Below, piece by piece: positions 46,813-55,300 of a stretch of DNA of 64,000 bases. The stretch is from CAWHMS01 sp963830495 (lineage in GTDB: Bacteria; Actinomycetota; Actinomycetes; Propionibacteriales; Nocardioidaceae). The stretch covers positions 186,001 to 250,000 of the forward strand of contig CAWHMS010000004.1 in assembly GCA_963830495.1 (NCBI GenBank), written 5' to 3'. The translations under genes were made by a program, and so were the position numbers. How positions within the stretch are numbered: position 1 is the stretch's first letter; every line of letters begins with the position of its first letter. The notes beneath the pieces are model-generated. The model had not been told where the DNA came from, ran no database searches, and worked only from the letters and a program-made list of their open reading frames with translations.

Positions 46813-49695
46813 TCAGACGCAGCCGGTGAGCACCTCCACCGCGTCCAGGTCGTAACCGTCTGTCGAAGGCAGCGTCGGAGGTGTCGCGTCGACCACCTTG
46901 ACGAAGTGGGCTGCGCCGAGCGAGCCCAGGTCGACCTCGCCTGTGCCGGAGACGGTGCCGACTCGGATCCAGGTCTCGCCGTCGTACGACGCGTAGACCA
47001 CTGCCCGATCAGCGATGCCCTTGGCGCCGTCCCGGGCGTCGTAGATGCGCAGGTCAGCGGCACTGCCGTTGTTGTTCTGGATGGCACTGTCGAACTCGTG
47101 CACGATCTCGCCGCCGAGTCCCAGGCTGGCGTAGTAGGGCTCGTCCGGGTCCGGGTCGGACTGACCGAGCGTCTGCTCGGGGTCGCTGTGATCGGGCGGT
47201 ACGGCGGTCCCGTTGGCGCGCGGACCCTGGTCGAACGACGCGACGCTCTGAGCGCCGTCGGCATAGCACGTGCCCGGATCCGCGACCGTCAGGTCGAGAC
47301 CGACGAGCACGGGATCGTGGTCGGACGAGCGGAACTCGTTCGGCTCGTACAGCGCGTCTCCAGCCGCAGGCTTGAAGGACGTGTCGTAGTCCAACAGGTC
47401 CGGCTCGTCGGCGTTGACATGCCAGTCCGCGGCACCGGTGACCTGAGTCGCGAGCGTCTCGTTGGCCAGGGCGTGGTCGAGGTAGCCGTTCGCCCCGTCG
47501 AACACGTAGCTGTAGGCGAACTCGCCCTGGAAACGCTTGATCTGGTCGGCGTAGCCTCCCGCGGCCAGCGTGTCGATGGGGTCCTCGTGGTCGTAGGAGT
47601 TGAGGTCGCCGATGACCAGCTGGTCGGGGTCGCCGCTCTGCGTCGGGTCGCCGGCCAGGAAGTCCACGATCGCCTCGGCAGCGCTGACCCGGGTCAGGTT
47701 GCAGTTGCCTTGACCGTCGCCCGTGTCCGGGTCTCCGACGTCATTGCAGTCCGAGCCCTTGGACTTCAGGTGGTTGACCGAGACCGTGAAGCGCCCACCA
47801 GTGAGCACGTCGTCGAAGGTCTGCGTCAGCATCGGCCTGTTCTTGGTGTCGTCGAAGTCGGCGTCGACGGAGCTGTCGAGTACGGCGAAGTCGCCCACCG
47901 GACGGACCACACCCGGCCGGTAGATCAGCCCGACCCGAATGGCGTCGGTGCCGATCACGCCGGTGTCGATGTAGTCGTAGGTGCCGGCACCTTCGAGGTC
48001 GTTGAGCCCGTCGACCAGGTCAGCCGCGGGCTCGACGCCGGGCGTGTTCTCCATCTCCATCAGGCCGATTACGTCGGCGTCCAGACCAGACAGCATCGCC
48101 AGCAGCTTGGCCCGCTGGCGCTCGAGCTCCAGTGGCTGGTCGGCGTCCGCCCCGCGGCACTCCTGCTTGTTGCCCACCGGCCCGCAGTCCACCGTGCTCC
48201 CTCCTCGGTCGAGGGTCAGGAAGTAGTTGAGCACGTTGGCGCTGGCCACCGTGACCGAGCCGCCGACATCGGGCGCGCCGTCCGGTCGTGGATTGACCGA
48301 TGCATAGTCGCCGTACGTCGTCGGCTGGAGCCGGTAGACGCCGAAGCTGTACTGCACGACACCTTCGATGCCGGTGATCGTGTCACCGCCCCGGAAGCGG
48401 TTGTCCAGGCTGAAGGGCAGCCCGTTGCCCGGGTGGGGGATCGTGGCAGGGTTCTGCGCGGCGTTCCGGTCGTCGATCGTGATCCTCCGGGCGGCGTACT
48501 CGGCGGCCAGCGCCTGTGCGTCCGCGCCGGGTTCGACGACAGCGGTCGGAGTGAAGAACCGGTCCCAGCCGTTCGGCGGCACGCCGGCCACGACCTCGCC
48601 GAACCGGTCGTAGTTGAAGTACTCGCTGATCACCAGATCCTGCGGGAAGCGCGCCAGCATGCCCTCGTAGGGCTCGAGACCGGAAGCGCCAGCGACGGGG
48701 AACTCCACGTCTGCGGGCTCGATCGCCGTCTCTGCCGTGCCGCAGTCCTCGATCCGGGTCGGGCTCGCCAGCACGGTCATCCCGAAGGACTCCGCCACAG
48801 TGCCGGTCACCCGGGCCGTCTGGCCGATCGCCGGGGCCTCTTGCCCGCCGAGCAGTACGACGATGCCGTCGGACGTTGCGGCGTCACCGTCGGAGTCGGC
48901 CGCCTCCTCCTGCACGTGCATCGCCGGGTCGTTGCCCGCCACCACGATGTCGGTCACGATGCCCTCGACGCTCTGCTGGCCGCCGTACGTCGGGTCGAAC
49001 GCCGCGCCCGAGCCCTGGATCTGGTGGATCAGGGTGGCCGGCAGCCCGCACTCGCTCGGCGGCGGGTCGACGGTGCCGTCGTCGAACACCTGGCCGGTGT
49101 TGACCGCGCCAGGGGTGTCGTCTGTCGTCACTTGCCAGCTGAAGTCGCCGTACACGAGCCCAGTCCCGCTCAACTGCAGGGAGGCGCCGAGTGGAGTCGA
49201 GGAGGTCTCGGCCACGCCGATGCTCTCGCTGAGCATCCCGGCGGCTACACCTCCAGTCGGCGCGGCGGCCGCGGTGAAAACGCCCTCGTAGCTGAGCAGC
49301 TGCTCGACGGTCGTGCCGTCGCTCCTGACTAACGCGAGGCCGTCGTTGCCGCCGTTCTGGAGACCGTCGGTCGGCAGACCAACCGAGACGGTGCCGTAGC
49401 CGTCCTGTTGGTCGGGGATAGTGCCGCTCAGCGCGATGGTGTTGTACGGAACAGCGGCAGTCGGATTGTTGCCGTTGTAGAGCACGACGCTCCAGCCGGC
49501 CAGATCGGTGCCGGCCGGCCCAGCCACCTCGAAGAACTCCCCGGTGTCCACGCCGGTGTTGTCGTAGTGGATCTCGTTGATGAAGACGGTGCTGTCGGGG
49601 GCGGCGGACGCCGGCGGCAGGGCCAGCACCCCGGCCACGAGGGCAAGGGGGACGCTGGTGGCGAGGACGGCGGTGCGCCTGAGATCGAGAGTCAT
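46813..49695 (-). CDS. secreted ExeM/NucH family nuclease
   Basis: A 960-residue exported enzyme: signal peptide (to about residue 31), an N-terminal lamin-tail-like domain (STVFINEIHYDNTGVDTGEFFEVAG), an OB-fold-like region (HQIQGSGAAFDPTYGGQQSVEGIVTD), then an endonuclease/exonuclease/phosphatase catalytic domain (VTVASANVLNYFLTL, GLMEMENT, VNHLKSKGSDC, VIGDLNSYDHEDP, DYDTSFKP, EFRSSDHDPVLVGL) and a C-terminal beta-rich domain. It would cut extracellular DNA or RNA. It may be co-exploited with the frameshifted 5'-nucleotidase for phosphate. Promoter TTGTCC-18-TAGCGT lies upstream. Confidence 0.88.
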   Translation of the reverse strand: MTLDLRRTAVLATSVPLALVAGVLALPPASAAPDSTVFINEIHYDNTGVDTGEFFEVAGPAGTDLAGWSVVLYNGNNPTAAVPYNTIALSGTIPDQQDGYGTVSVGLPTDGLQNGGNDGLALVRSDGTTVEQLLSYEGVFTAAAAPTGGVAAGMLSESIGVAETSSTPLGASLQLSGTGLVYGDFSWQVTTDDTPGAVNTGQVFDDGTVDPPPSECGLPATLIHQIQGSGAAFDPTYGGQQSVEGIVTDIVVAGNDPAMHVQEEAADSDGDAATSDGIVVLLGGQEAPAIGQTARVTGTVAESFGMTVLASPTRIEDCGTAETAIEPADVEFPVAGASGLEPYEGMLARFPQDLVISEYFNYDRFGEVVAGVPPNGWDRFFTPTAVVEPGADAQALAAEYAARRITIDDRNAAQNPATIPHPGNGLPFSLDNRFRGGDTITGIEGVVQYSFGVYRLQPTTYGDYASVNPRPDGAPDVGGSVTVASANVLNYFLTLDRGGSTVDCGPVGNKQECRGADADQPLELERQRAKLLAMLSGLDADVIGLMEMENTPGVEPAADLVDGLNDLEGAGTYDYIDTGVIGTDAIRVGLIYRPGVVRPVGDFAVLDSSVDADFDDTKNRPMLTQTFDDVLTGGRFTVSVNHLKSKGSDCNDVGDPDTGDGQGNCNLTRVSAAEAIVDFLAGDPTQSGDPDQLVIGDLNSYDHEDPIDTLAAGGYADQIKRFQGEFAYSYVFDGANGYLDHALANETLATQVTGAADWHVNADEPDLLDYDTSFKPAAGDALYEPNEFRSSDHDPVLVGLDLTVADPGTCYADGAQSVASFDQGPRANGTAVPPDHSDPEQTLGQSDPDPDEPYYASLGLGGEIVHEFDSAIQNNNGSAADLRIYDARDGAKGIADRAVVYASYDGETWIRVGTVSGTGEVDLGSLGAAHFVKVVDATPPTLPSTDGYDLDAVEVLTGCV

Positions 49696-49731
49696 TCAGG
49701 GTCCTTCAAGTCGGGTGCTGGCGAGTCGACG

Positions 49732-49761
49732 ACGCTAGCGTTCCAGTGGCGTCCTGGACAA
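49732..49761 (-). promoter_or_regulatory. promoter of the secreted nuclease gene
   Basis: On the minus strand: -35 TTGTCC (49756-49761), 18-nt spacer, -10 TAGCGT (49732-49737), about 37 nt ahead of the ATG. Same -10 as the rpf promoter. Confidence 0.5.
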
Positions 49762-49826
49762 CAAACGTAAGGGAGTTTTGTCCTGAACAGTGCCAGGTTC
49801 GTGATTTCGGTCCGTGATTCGATGAT

Positions 49827-49832
49827 TACTGT
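49827..49832 (+). promoter_or_regulatory. predicted -10 of leaderless Prim-PolC gene
   Basis: TACTGT, 6 nt before ATG 49839; the GTG at 49833 abuts the hexamer and is therefore less likely the start. Confidence 0.4.
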
Positions 49833-49838
49833 GTGCTC

Positions 49839-50912
49839 ATGATGGCAGCAGCCGGATCCGTCGACGTCGGCGGGCGTCAGGTCAGGGTCAGCAGCCCCGA
49901 CCGGGTTATCTATCCGGCCACCGCGTCGACGCCAGAGGCGACCAAGCTCGACGTGGCGGCCTACTACGCCGCGATCGGCGAGACGATGCTGCGGGCACTG
50001 CGCGACCGGCCGACCACTCTGGAGCGCTGGCCGAAGGGCGTGCACGACGGCGTCGTACTCGCGAGCCGCGCCGACCCGCGCGGTGACGCCTTCTACCAGA
50101 AGCGCATGCCCAAGGGCGCGCCCGACTACGTCGAGACCGCGACCATCACTTTCCCGTCCGGCCGCACTGCCGACGAGGTCTGCCCGACCGAGCCTGCGGT
50201 CATCGCGTGGGCGGCTCAGATCGGCACGATCACCTTTCATCCTTGGCCGGTACGTCGAGCAGCGCCTGACCTGCCGGACGAGCTGCGGATCGACCTCGAT
50301 CCCCAGCCGGGCACCGACTTTGCCGATGCCGCCCGGGTGGCAGGGCAGGCGCGGCGACTGCTCGAGGAGCTCGGGATCCGTGGCTTCCCGAAGACGTCGG
50401 GCAACCGGGGTGTTCACGTCTATGTGCGGATCGATCCGCGGTGGGAGTTCGTCGACGTTCGTCATGCGGCGATCGCCTTCGGCCGTGAGCTCGAGCGTCG
50501 TACGCCGGACGAGGTGACGACAGCTTGGTGGAAGGAAGAGCGCGGCGCCCGCGTCTTCGTCGACTTCAACCAGAACTGCCGGGACCGCACAATCGCGAGT
50601 GCCTACAGCCTTCGGCCGATCCAGGGTGCTCCGGTGTCGACGCCGCTGGCCTGGGAGGAGCTCGAGAAACCTCTCGACCCTCGTGAGTTCAACCTCTGGT
50701 CGGTGCCGGACCGGGTGCGCGACCAGGGCGATGCGCACGCGGAGATCGATGAGGTCACCCACTCGATCGAGCCGCTGCTGGAGATGTACGAGCGCGACGG
50801 CGAGCAAGGGCTCGGCGAGATGCCCTACCCGCCGGACTACCCGAAGATGCCCGGCGAGCCGCCGCGGGTGCAGCCCAGCCGCAAGAACCCAGACAACTGG
50901 AGCACCCCGTAG
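49839..50912 (+). CDS. Prim-PolC-like DNA polymerase/primase (LigD polymerase-domain family)
   Basis: A 357-residue archaeo-eukaryotic primase-superfamily polymerase. The catalytic metal-binding pair is in LRIDLDPQPG (Asp 152 and 154); the third element is in ARVFVDFNQN. The nucleotide-binding KTSGNRGVHVYVR and FYQKRMPKGAP are family signatures. Closest known kin are the stand-alone mycobacterial Prim-PolC proteins, which work with LigC in base-excision repair and gap filling. A LigC gene lies 2.5 kb away (53374). No Ku is seen in this window. Confidence 0.85.
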   Translation: MMAAAGSVDVGGRQVRVSSPDRVIYPATASTPEATKLDVAAYYAAIGETMLRALRDRPTTLERWPKGVHDGVVLASRADPRGDAFYQKRMPKGAPDYVETATITFPSGRTADEVCPTEPAVIAWAAQIGTITFHPWPVRRAAPDLPDELRIDLDPQPGTDFADAARVAGQARRLLEELGIRGFPKTSGNRGVHVYVRIDPRWEFVDVRHAAIAFGRELERRTPDEVTTAWWKEERGARVFVDFNQNCRDRTIASAYSLRPIQGAPVSTPLAWEELEKPLDPREFNLWSVPDRVRDQGDAHAEIDEVTHSIEPLLEMYERDGEQGLGEMPYPPDYPKMPGEPPRVQPSRKNPDNWSTP

Positions 50913-50981
50913 CCTCGCCGCAGACCCGACACGTGATGCGAAGGGCAACCGAAGAGATACGCCACCAGGCGCTGGTGAGCG

Positions 50982-51398
50982 CTACATCCAGCCGAGCTGC
51001 TGCATCGTGGCCACGTCATTCCAGATCTTCGTCATGTGGCGAATCTTGTCGGCCTCGAAGGCCATGTCATAGACGTAGTCGGCTGCCACGCTTTTGCCCG
51101 TCGGCGGGACCGGGCCACCCTCGCCGGTGTGGGTCCCACGGAACACGCCGTATGCCGACACCTTGTTGCGCGCTTCGTCGACGGCGAAGGAGCACAACTC
51201 GGCGCGGCCGTCGGGCAACGGGGTGAGGAGACCCTTCATCCACTCGGTGTAAGCCTCGAGGCTGTCAACGCCCTCGAGCGCGGTGGCCTGGGCCGAGAAC
51301 GTCGCGTCCGGATGGCAATACTGCTGACACGCGTCCCATCCCTGACCTGTCTCGCAGGCCTCAAAGAATCGTTCGGCGGTCTCGGTCATGGCCGACAT
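50982..51398 (-). CDS. SnoaL/NTF2-like protein
   Basis: A 138-residue nuclear-transport-factor-2-fold protein. Helical N-terminus (MTETAERFFEACETGQGWDACQQYCHPDATF) followed by beta strands (AELCSFAVDEARNKVSAYGVF, YVYDMAFEADKIRHMTKIWN). The family includes polyketide cyclases and many stress proteins of unknown role. ATG at 51398 with GGAAGGAG upstream is preferred to 51419. Convergent with Prim-PolC, divergent from the GAP family gene. Confidence 0.75.
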   Translation of the reverse strand: MSAMTETAERFFEACETGQGWDACQQYCHPDATFSAQATALEGVDSLEAYTEWMKGLLTPLPDGRAELCSFAVDEARNKVSAYGVFRGTHTGEGGPVPPTGKSVAADYVYDMAFEADKIRHMTKIWNDVATMQQLGWM

Positions 51399-51563
51399 CG
51401 CTCCACTCCTTCCGCTCATCCCCCAGAGGACGCACCCTCACTCCGGACAGTGCTCGCCGAACCGACAACCGTCAACCGTTGACCTTCCAGCGCTCCGCCG
51501 CATCGTGTCGGCATGCGGCCAAGCCGGTCTCCGGCGGGCGCGGCGGAGGACAGCCGCCGACTC

Positions 51564-51569
51564 TAGGAT
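51564..51569 (+). promoter_or_regulatory. predicted -10 of leaderless GAP family gene
   Basis: TAGGAT, 7 nt before ATG 51577. Confidence 0.45.
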
Positions 51570-51576
51570 CGGCCCG

Positions 51577-52248
51577 ATGCTGACGCTGGTCGTGCACGTG
51601 CTGACAGTCGGGCTCATCGGGGCGGTCAGCCCGGTGATGCTGACCGAGGCGACCGTGCTGCTCACCGGGCCAACCGGCGTACGACGTGGACTGGCCTACG
51701 CGGTCGGCACCGCGACCGTCGTGCTGCTGTTCTCCGGAGCGGTGCTGCTGCTCGGGTGGCAGGTGGCGCTGCCGGAGGCTCCGCACCTCGACGCCTCGCT
51801 CGATATCGTGCTCGGGCTCATGCTGGTGGGCGTTGCCGCCGTCGTACACCTTCGACGCAAGCGCCGCAGCAGCAGCGACTCGACGGCAACGGCGAACTCC
51901 GGTCGGGCGGCGATGTCTCCCGGCCGTGCGTATGGCTTCGGCGTGTTCGCCATGGCTACTAACGTGACGACGCTGGCGGTGGTGCTCGCCGGTGCGAAGG
52001 AGATCGCAGCCCGCGACGTGACGACGGAGATGCGCCTGGTTGCCGTGCTCACGCTCGTCGTACTGATCTGCCTTCCGGCGTGGGCGCCGGTCGCTCTCAC
52101 CGCGGCGGCGCCACATACGGCCGGTCTCGTGCTGGGTCGCCTCTCCGACTTCCTGCGTGTGCATGGCCGCACCGTGATCGTGCTGGCACTTGCAGGCCTG
52201 GGCGCCTTCCTGCTCGGGCGCGGGCTGTTTGAGCTGGTGATGGAGTGA
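51577..52248 (+). CDS. GAP family membrane protein
   Basis: A 223-residue protein with six hydrophobic helices; the first pair (VVHVLTVGLIGAVSPVMLTEATVLL) matches the GAP/Sap family, whose mycobacterial members handle glycolipids. A polar Ser/Arg/Thr-rich loop sits between helices 3 and 4 (about 93-112). Function here unknown. Isolated between convergent and divergent small genes. The long frame to 51388 is not supported upstream of the TAGGAT element. Confidence 0.8.
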   Translation: MLTLVVHVLTVGLIGAVSPVMLTEATVLLTGPTGVRRGLAYAVGTATVVLLFSGAVLLLGWQVALPEAPHLDASLDIVLGLMLVGVAAVVHLRRKRRSSSDSTATANSGRAAMSPGRAYGFGVFAMATNVTTLAVVLAGAKEIAARDVTTEMRLVAVLTLVVLICLPAWAPVALTAAAPHTAGLVLGRLSDFLRVHGRTVIVLALAGLGAFLLGRGLFELVME

Positions 52249-52314
52249 CGCGCGCCTTGGGGCCTGAAGGTAGCTTGCTGCGCAGGTCCCGTGGGGGCGC
52301 TGGCGTCGTTCGGG

Positions 52315-52584
52315 TCAGGCCTTCTTGGTCTTGCTGCCGACGAATCCCTCCGCGGCACCGATCAAGATGATCGCCGCCACAACGGCCACGATGAAGCCGA
52401 GGATGTTGAGCTCGAAGACGTCGCCCGTGCCGATCCAGCTGGCCACGATGCCGCCGATCAGCGCGCCACCGAGCCCGAGCAGGAATGTCCACAACAACGT
52501 GAGGTTCTGCCTACCCGGCTTGAGAATCCTCGCGATCACACCGATCACGAGACCTACGACGATCAGTCCGATGATGTTCCACAT
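52315..52584 (-). CDS. GlsB/YeaQ/YmgE family stress membrane protein
   Basis: An 89-residue protein with three hydrophobic helices (MWNIIGLIVVGLVIGVIARIL; LLGLGGALIGGIVASWIG; FIVAVVAAIILIGAAEG) and the family's glycine-rich motif, plus a KTKKA tail. These are transglycosylase-associated membrane proteins linked to envelope stress; mechanism unknown. ATG at 52584 with AGGAGG upstream. It follows the USP-like gene on the same strand. Confidence 0.87.
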   Translation of the reverse strand: MWNIIGLIVVGLVIGVIARILKPGRQNLTLLWTFLLGLGGALIGGIVASWIGTGDVFELNILGFIVAVVAAIILIGAAEGFVGSKTKKA

Positions 52585-52734
52585 GCTGCCCCTCCTGGGG
52601 TGAGTGCGGACACCGCATGCCGCAACGACTCCAGAATAGGTCGCAGACCTAACTCCGGGCGTCCAGATACGGCGACAACATCGCCACAACGAGGCGGCCG
52701 GGTCACAGGCGGGGCCGCCGTCACGAGCCTGCTG

Positions 52735-53289
52735 TTATAGCCCGGTGATTCCTTCGCCAGGACCGGCCTCGGCATCGAGGGGCTCATGTTCGACCAGATG
52801 GAGCACCGGTACGCCGAGCCGACGCCTCGCCTTGTGGCTCCAGTCCAGGTGCAGCATCTCCTGGATCACGTGGTGTCGGGTCATCACGATCACCTCGTCG
52901 GCCTTCCGCTGGTCTGCCACCCGCGCAAGCGCGTCGATCGGATCCTCGGAGCTGAACTCCCCGGTCGCGGCATGCCCCGCCCGGTCGAGCGCGGCGATGC
53001 TGACCCCGACGTCACTCTTTGCGTGCGCGTCGATCTCCTTCTGCGCCTGCTCGGCATCGAGGTCGCCCGACAGCACCGGTGGAGCGGCGAGGACCTCGCT
53101 GGCGGCGAGGGCGCCGAGCGCGCTCTCGACCCGAGCGGCTGCGTTCTCACAGGGGATGAGCACGTGGTAGTGACGCGGCTCGTCGATGCCGTCGTGGAGC
53201 GAGACGACCTCCTCGGCGTCCGCCTGGCTCAGGGCCTGCTCCGCAAGCACGAGCACGTTGTACGTGCCGTCGTACATGGCGTCAGACAC
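52735..53289 (-). CDS. universal-stress-protein-like protein
   Basis: A 184-residue soluble alpha/beta protein. The segments YNVLVLAEQ, HYHVLIP, ADEVIVMTRHHVIQEMLHLDWSHKARRRLGVPVLHLV resemble the USP nucleotide-binding fold; the usual G-2x-G-9x-G-(S/T) site is not clear, so ATP binding is doubtful. GTG start at 53289 with GGAGGATC. Divergent from ligC by 84 bp. Confidence 0.6.
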   Translation of the reverse strand: MSDAMYDGTYNVLVLAEQALSQADAEEVVSLHDGIDEPRHYHVLIPCENAAARVESALGALAASEVLAAPPVLSGDLDAEQAQKEIDAHAKSDVGVSIAALDRAGHAATGEFSSEDPIDALARVADQRKADEVIVMTRHHVIQEMLHLDWSHKARRRLGVPVLHLVEHEPLDAEAGPGEGITGL

Positions 53290-53373
53290 GAGATCCTCCT
53301 TCGCCGCAACCTGGTCTCATTCTGCCACCACGTCTCCCGCCACGTGGGCAAGCACGTGGGTAAGAATGACGGT

Positions 53374-54450
53374 ATGCGACTCCCCATCATGCCGCCGGTC
53401 AAGCCGATGCTGGCGAAGGCGGTCAAGGACATCCCTGGCGGCGCCATGAGCTACGAGCCGAAGTGGGATGGCTTCAGATCGATTGTCTTCCGTGACGGGG
53501 ACGAGGTGGAGATCGGCAGCAGGAACGAGAAGCCGATGACGCGCTACTTCCCCGAGCTGGTGGAGGCGGTGCGCGCCAACCTGCCCGAACGGTGTGCCAT
53601 CGACGGCGAGATCGTGCTGATCGGCGAGTCGGGTGACCGGCTGGACTTCGAGATGCTGCAACAGCGGATCCACCCGGCGGTCAGCCGGGTGACTATGCTG
53701 GCAGAGAAGACCCCGGCCCGGTTCGTGGCCTTCGACCTGCTCGCGCTCGACGACATCGACTACACGCAGCGACCGTTCGAGGAGCGGCGTGCCGCGCTCG
53801 TACGGGCGCTCGCCGCAGCTGATGCCCCGATCCATCTCACTCCTGCCACCACCGACAAGACCGTGGCGATGCGGTGGTTCGAGCAGTTCGAGGGGGCGGG
53901 GCTCGACGGCCTGATCGCAAAGCCGCTCGAGGGGGTCTACCAGCCCGACAAGCGCGTCATGTTCAAGATCAAGCCGGAGCGCACCGCGGACTGCGTCGTG
54001 GCGGGCTACCGGGTGCACAAGAGCGGGCCGGACCGGATCGGGTCGCTGCTGCTCGGTCTGTACAACGACGCGGGCACGCTGGCCAGCGTCGGCGTCATCG
54101 GCGCGTTCCCGCTCGAACGCCGTAGGGAGCTTTTCGCCGAGCTGCAGCCACTGGTGACGACGTTCGACGATCACCCGTGGGCATGGGCGAGGCAAGAGGA
54201 GGGGACCCGTACGCCGCGCAATGCCGAGGGCAGCCGCTGGCAGGCCGGCAAGGACCTGTCGTTCGTGCCGCTGCGCCCCGAGCTGGTGGTCGAGGTCCGC
54301 TACGACCACATGGAGGGCGTTCGGTTTCGTCACACGGCGCAGTTCGTCCGCTGGCGCCCCGACCGCACCCCGGAGTCGTGCACCTACGGGCAACTCGAGG
54401 AACCGGTGAAGTTCGATCTCGCCGACGTGCTCAGCTCGGGTCGCCCCTGA
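53374..54450 (+). CDS. ligC: ATP-dependent DNA ligase LigC
   Basis: A 358-residue stand-alone ATP-dependent ligase, the same length as mycobacterial LigC. N-terminal MRLPIMPPVKPMLAKA and YEPKWDGFRS (AMP-accepting Lys 30), then motif III/IIIa (DLLALDD), IV (LDGLIAKPLEG) and V (MFKIKPERTADCVVAGY), and a C-terminal OB-fold (about 230-350). It seals nicks in DNA, in mycobacteria with Prim-PolC during base-excision repair. ATG at 53374; AAGAAT ends 6 nt upstream. The Prim-PolC gene lies at 49839. Confidence 0.9.
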   Translation: MRLPIMPPVKPMLAKAVKDIPGGAMSYEPKWDGFRSIVFRDGDEVEIGSRNEKPMTRYFPELVEAVRANLPERCAIDGEIVLIGESGDRLDFEMLQQRIHPAVSRVTMLAEKTPARFVAFDLLALDDIDYTQRPFEERRAALVRALAAADAPIHLTPATTDKTVAMRWFEQFEGAGLDGLIAKPLEGVYQPDKRVMFKIKPERTADCVVAGYRVHKSGPDRIGSLLLGLYNDAGTLASVGVIGAFPLERRRELFAELQPLVTTFDDHPWAWARQEEGTRTPRNAEGSRWQAGKDLSFVPLRPELVVEVRYDHMEGVRFRHTAQFVRWRPDRTPESCTYGQLEEPVKFDLADVLSSGRP

Positions 54451-54507
54451 GGCGGCAGCGCGGCCTAGGCAAGGGCGGGCATCGACTGGGTGCGGCCCGG
54501 TGGAAAC

Positions 54508-55269
54508 CTACGACAGCGGTTGGTCCGGCGGCGCCTCGCGGCCGAGCAGGTAGCGGAGGAACAAGGCGCCGTCCTCCTCGAGCACGTGCCGGAGATGCAG
54601 CTCACCCGGCGGCAGCAGGTCGGCACCTTGGGCGAACCGCAACGACGTACCCGCGGTGATCAGGGGCGACAGGGTGAGGCACAGCTCGTCGAGCGCCTCG
54701 GTTTCGCACAGGCGGTGCATGATGCTCGGGCCGCCCTCGCAGAGGATCCGGTGCAGACCCATGTGGGACAGCACCTCGAAGGCGCCGACGACATCGACAT
54801 CGTCCTCGCCGCACAGGATCACTTCGGCGTGCTGCTGCACCTCCCGGCGGCGGTCTTCAGGACACGCCTCGCTGGTCAGCACGATCGTCGGTGCCGGGCC
54901 GCCGGCGAGCAGCCCGGGGTCGAGGCGCAGGCTGCGCGACACCACGGCGATCGTGGGGGTCAGTGTCAGTCCCTGGTCGGACCTCACCTCGGTCAGCACC
55001 TCCGCGGGTTGGACGGGAAGGTAACCCTCGGCCCGAGCAGTGCCGGCCCCGACCACGATCACGTCGGCGAGAGAACGGAGCAACGCGAAGAGTCGTTTGT
55101 CCGCCTGGCTGGAGATGGAGCCCGACTTGTTGTCGGCGCCGTGGGCAGCGCCGTCGACGGTGCTGACGAAGTTGGCGCGTGCCCAACGCCGCTCGGCAGG
55201 GTAGGCATAGAGCTCGACCAGGTCGTCGGTGGTGAGCTCCGCTGGGGTGGTCGGGAAGAGGCTCTGCAC
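54508..55269 (-). CDS. RibD C-terminal domain pyrimidine reductase-like protein
   Basis: A 253-residue dihydrofolate-reductase-like domain of the RibD_C/bifunctional family. N-terminal WARANFVSTVDGAAHGADNKSG, then DVIVVGAGTARAEGY, LHRILCEGGPSIMHRLCE. In full RibD it reduces the ribosyl side chain in riboflavin synthesis; here without a deaminase it may act on another substrate. GTG start at 55269; CAGGAT ends 6 nt before. Its start codon is 31 bp from the divergent zapE start. Confidence 0.82.
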   Translation of the reverse strand: MQSLFPTTPAELTTDDLVELYAYPAERRWARANFVSTVDGAAHGADNKSGSISSQADKRLFALLRSLADVIVVGAGTARAEGYLPVQPAEVLTEVRSDQGLTLTPTIAVVSRSLRLDPGLLAGGPAPTIVLTSEACPEDRRREVQQHAEVILCGEDDVDVVGAFEVLSHMGLHRILCEGGPSIMHRLCETEALDELCLTLSPLITAGTSLRFAQGADLLPPGELHLRHVLEEDGALFLRYLLGREAPPDQPLS

Positions 55270-55275
55270 GAGCCG

Positions 55276-55281
55276 ATCCTG
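55276..55281 (-). promoter_or_regulatory. predicted -10 of leaderless RibD-C gene
   Basis: CAGGAT on the minus strand, 6 nt before the GTG at 55269; only 7 bp from the zapE -10. Confidence 0.4.
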
Positions 55282-55288
55282 TCACCCT

Positions 55289-55294
55289 TAGGCT
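55289..55294 (+). promoter_or_regulatory. predicted -10 of leaderless zapE
   Basis: TAGGCT, 6 nt before the GTG at 55301. Confidence 0.45.
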
Positions 55295-55300
55295 GCTCGG

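Noticed and set aside
46906..49332. 808-codon frame opposite the nuclease
   Set aside because: Shadow of a clear secreted nuclease; no features of its own.
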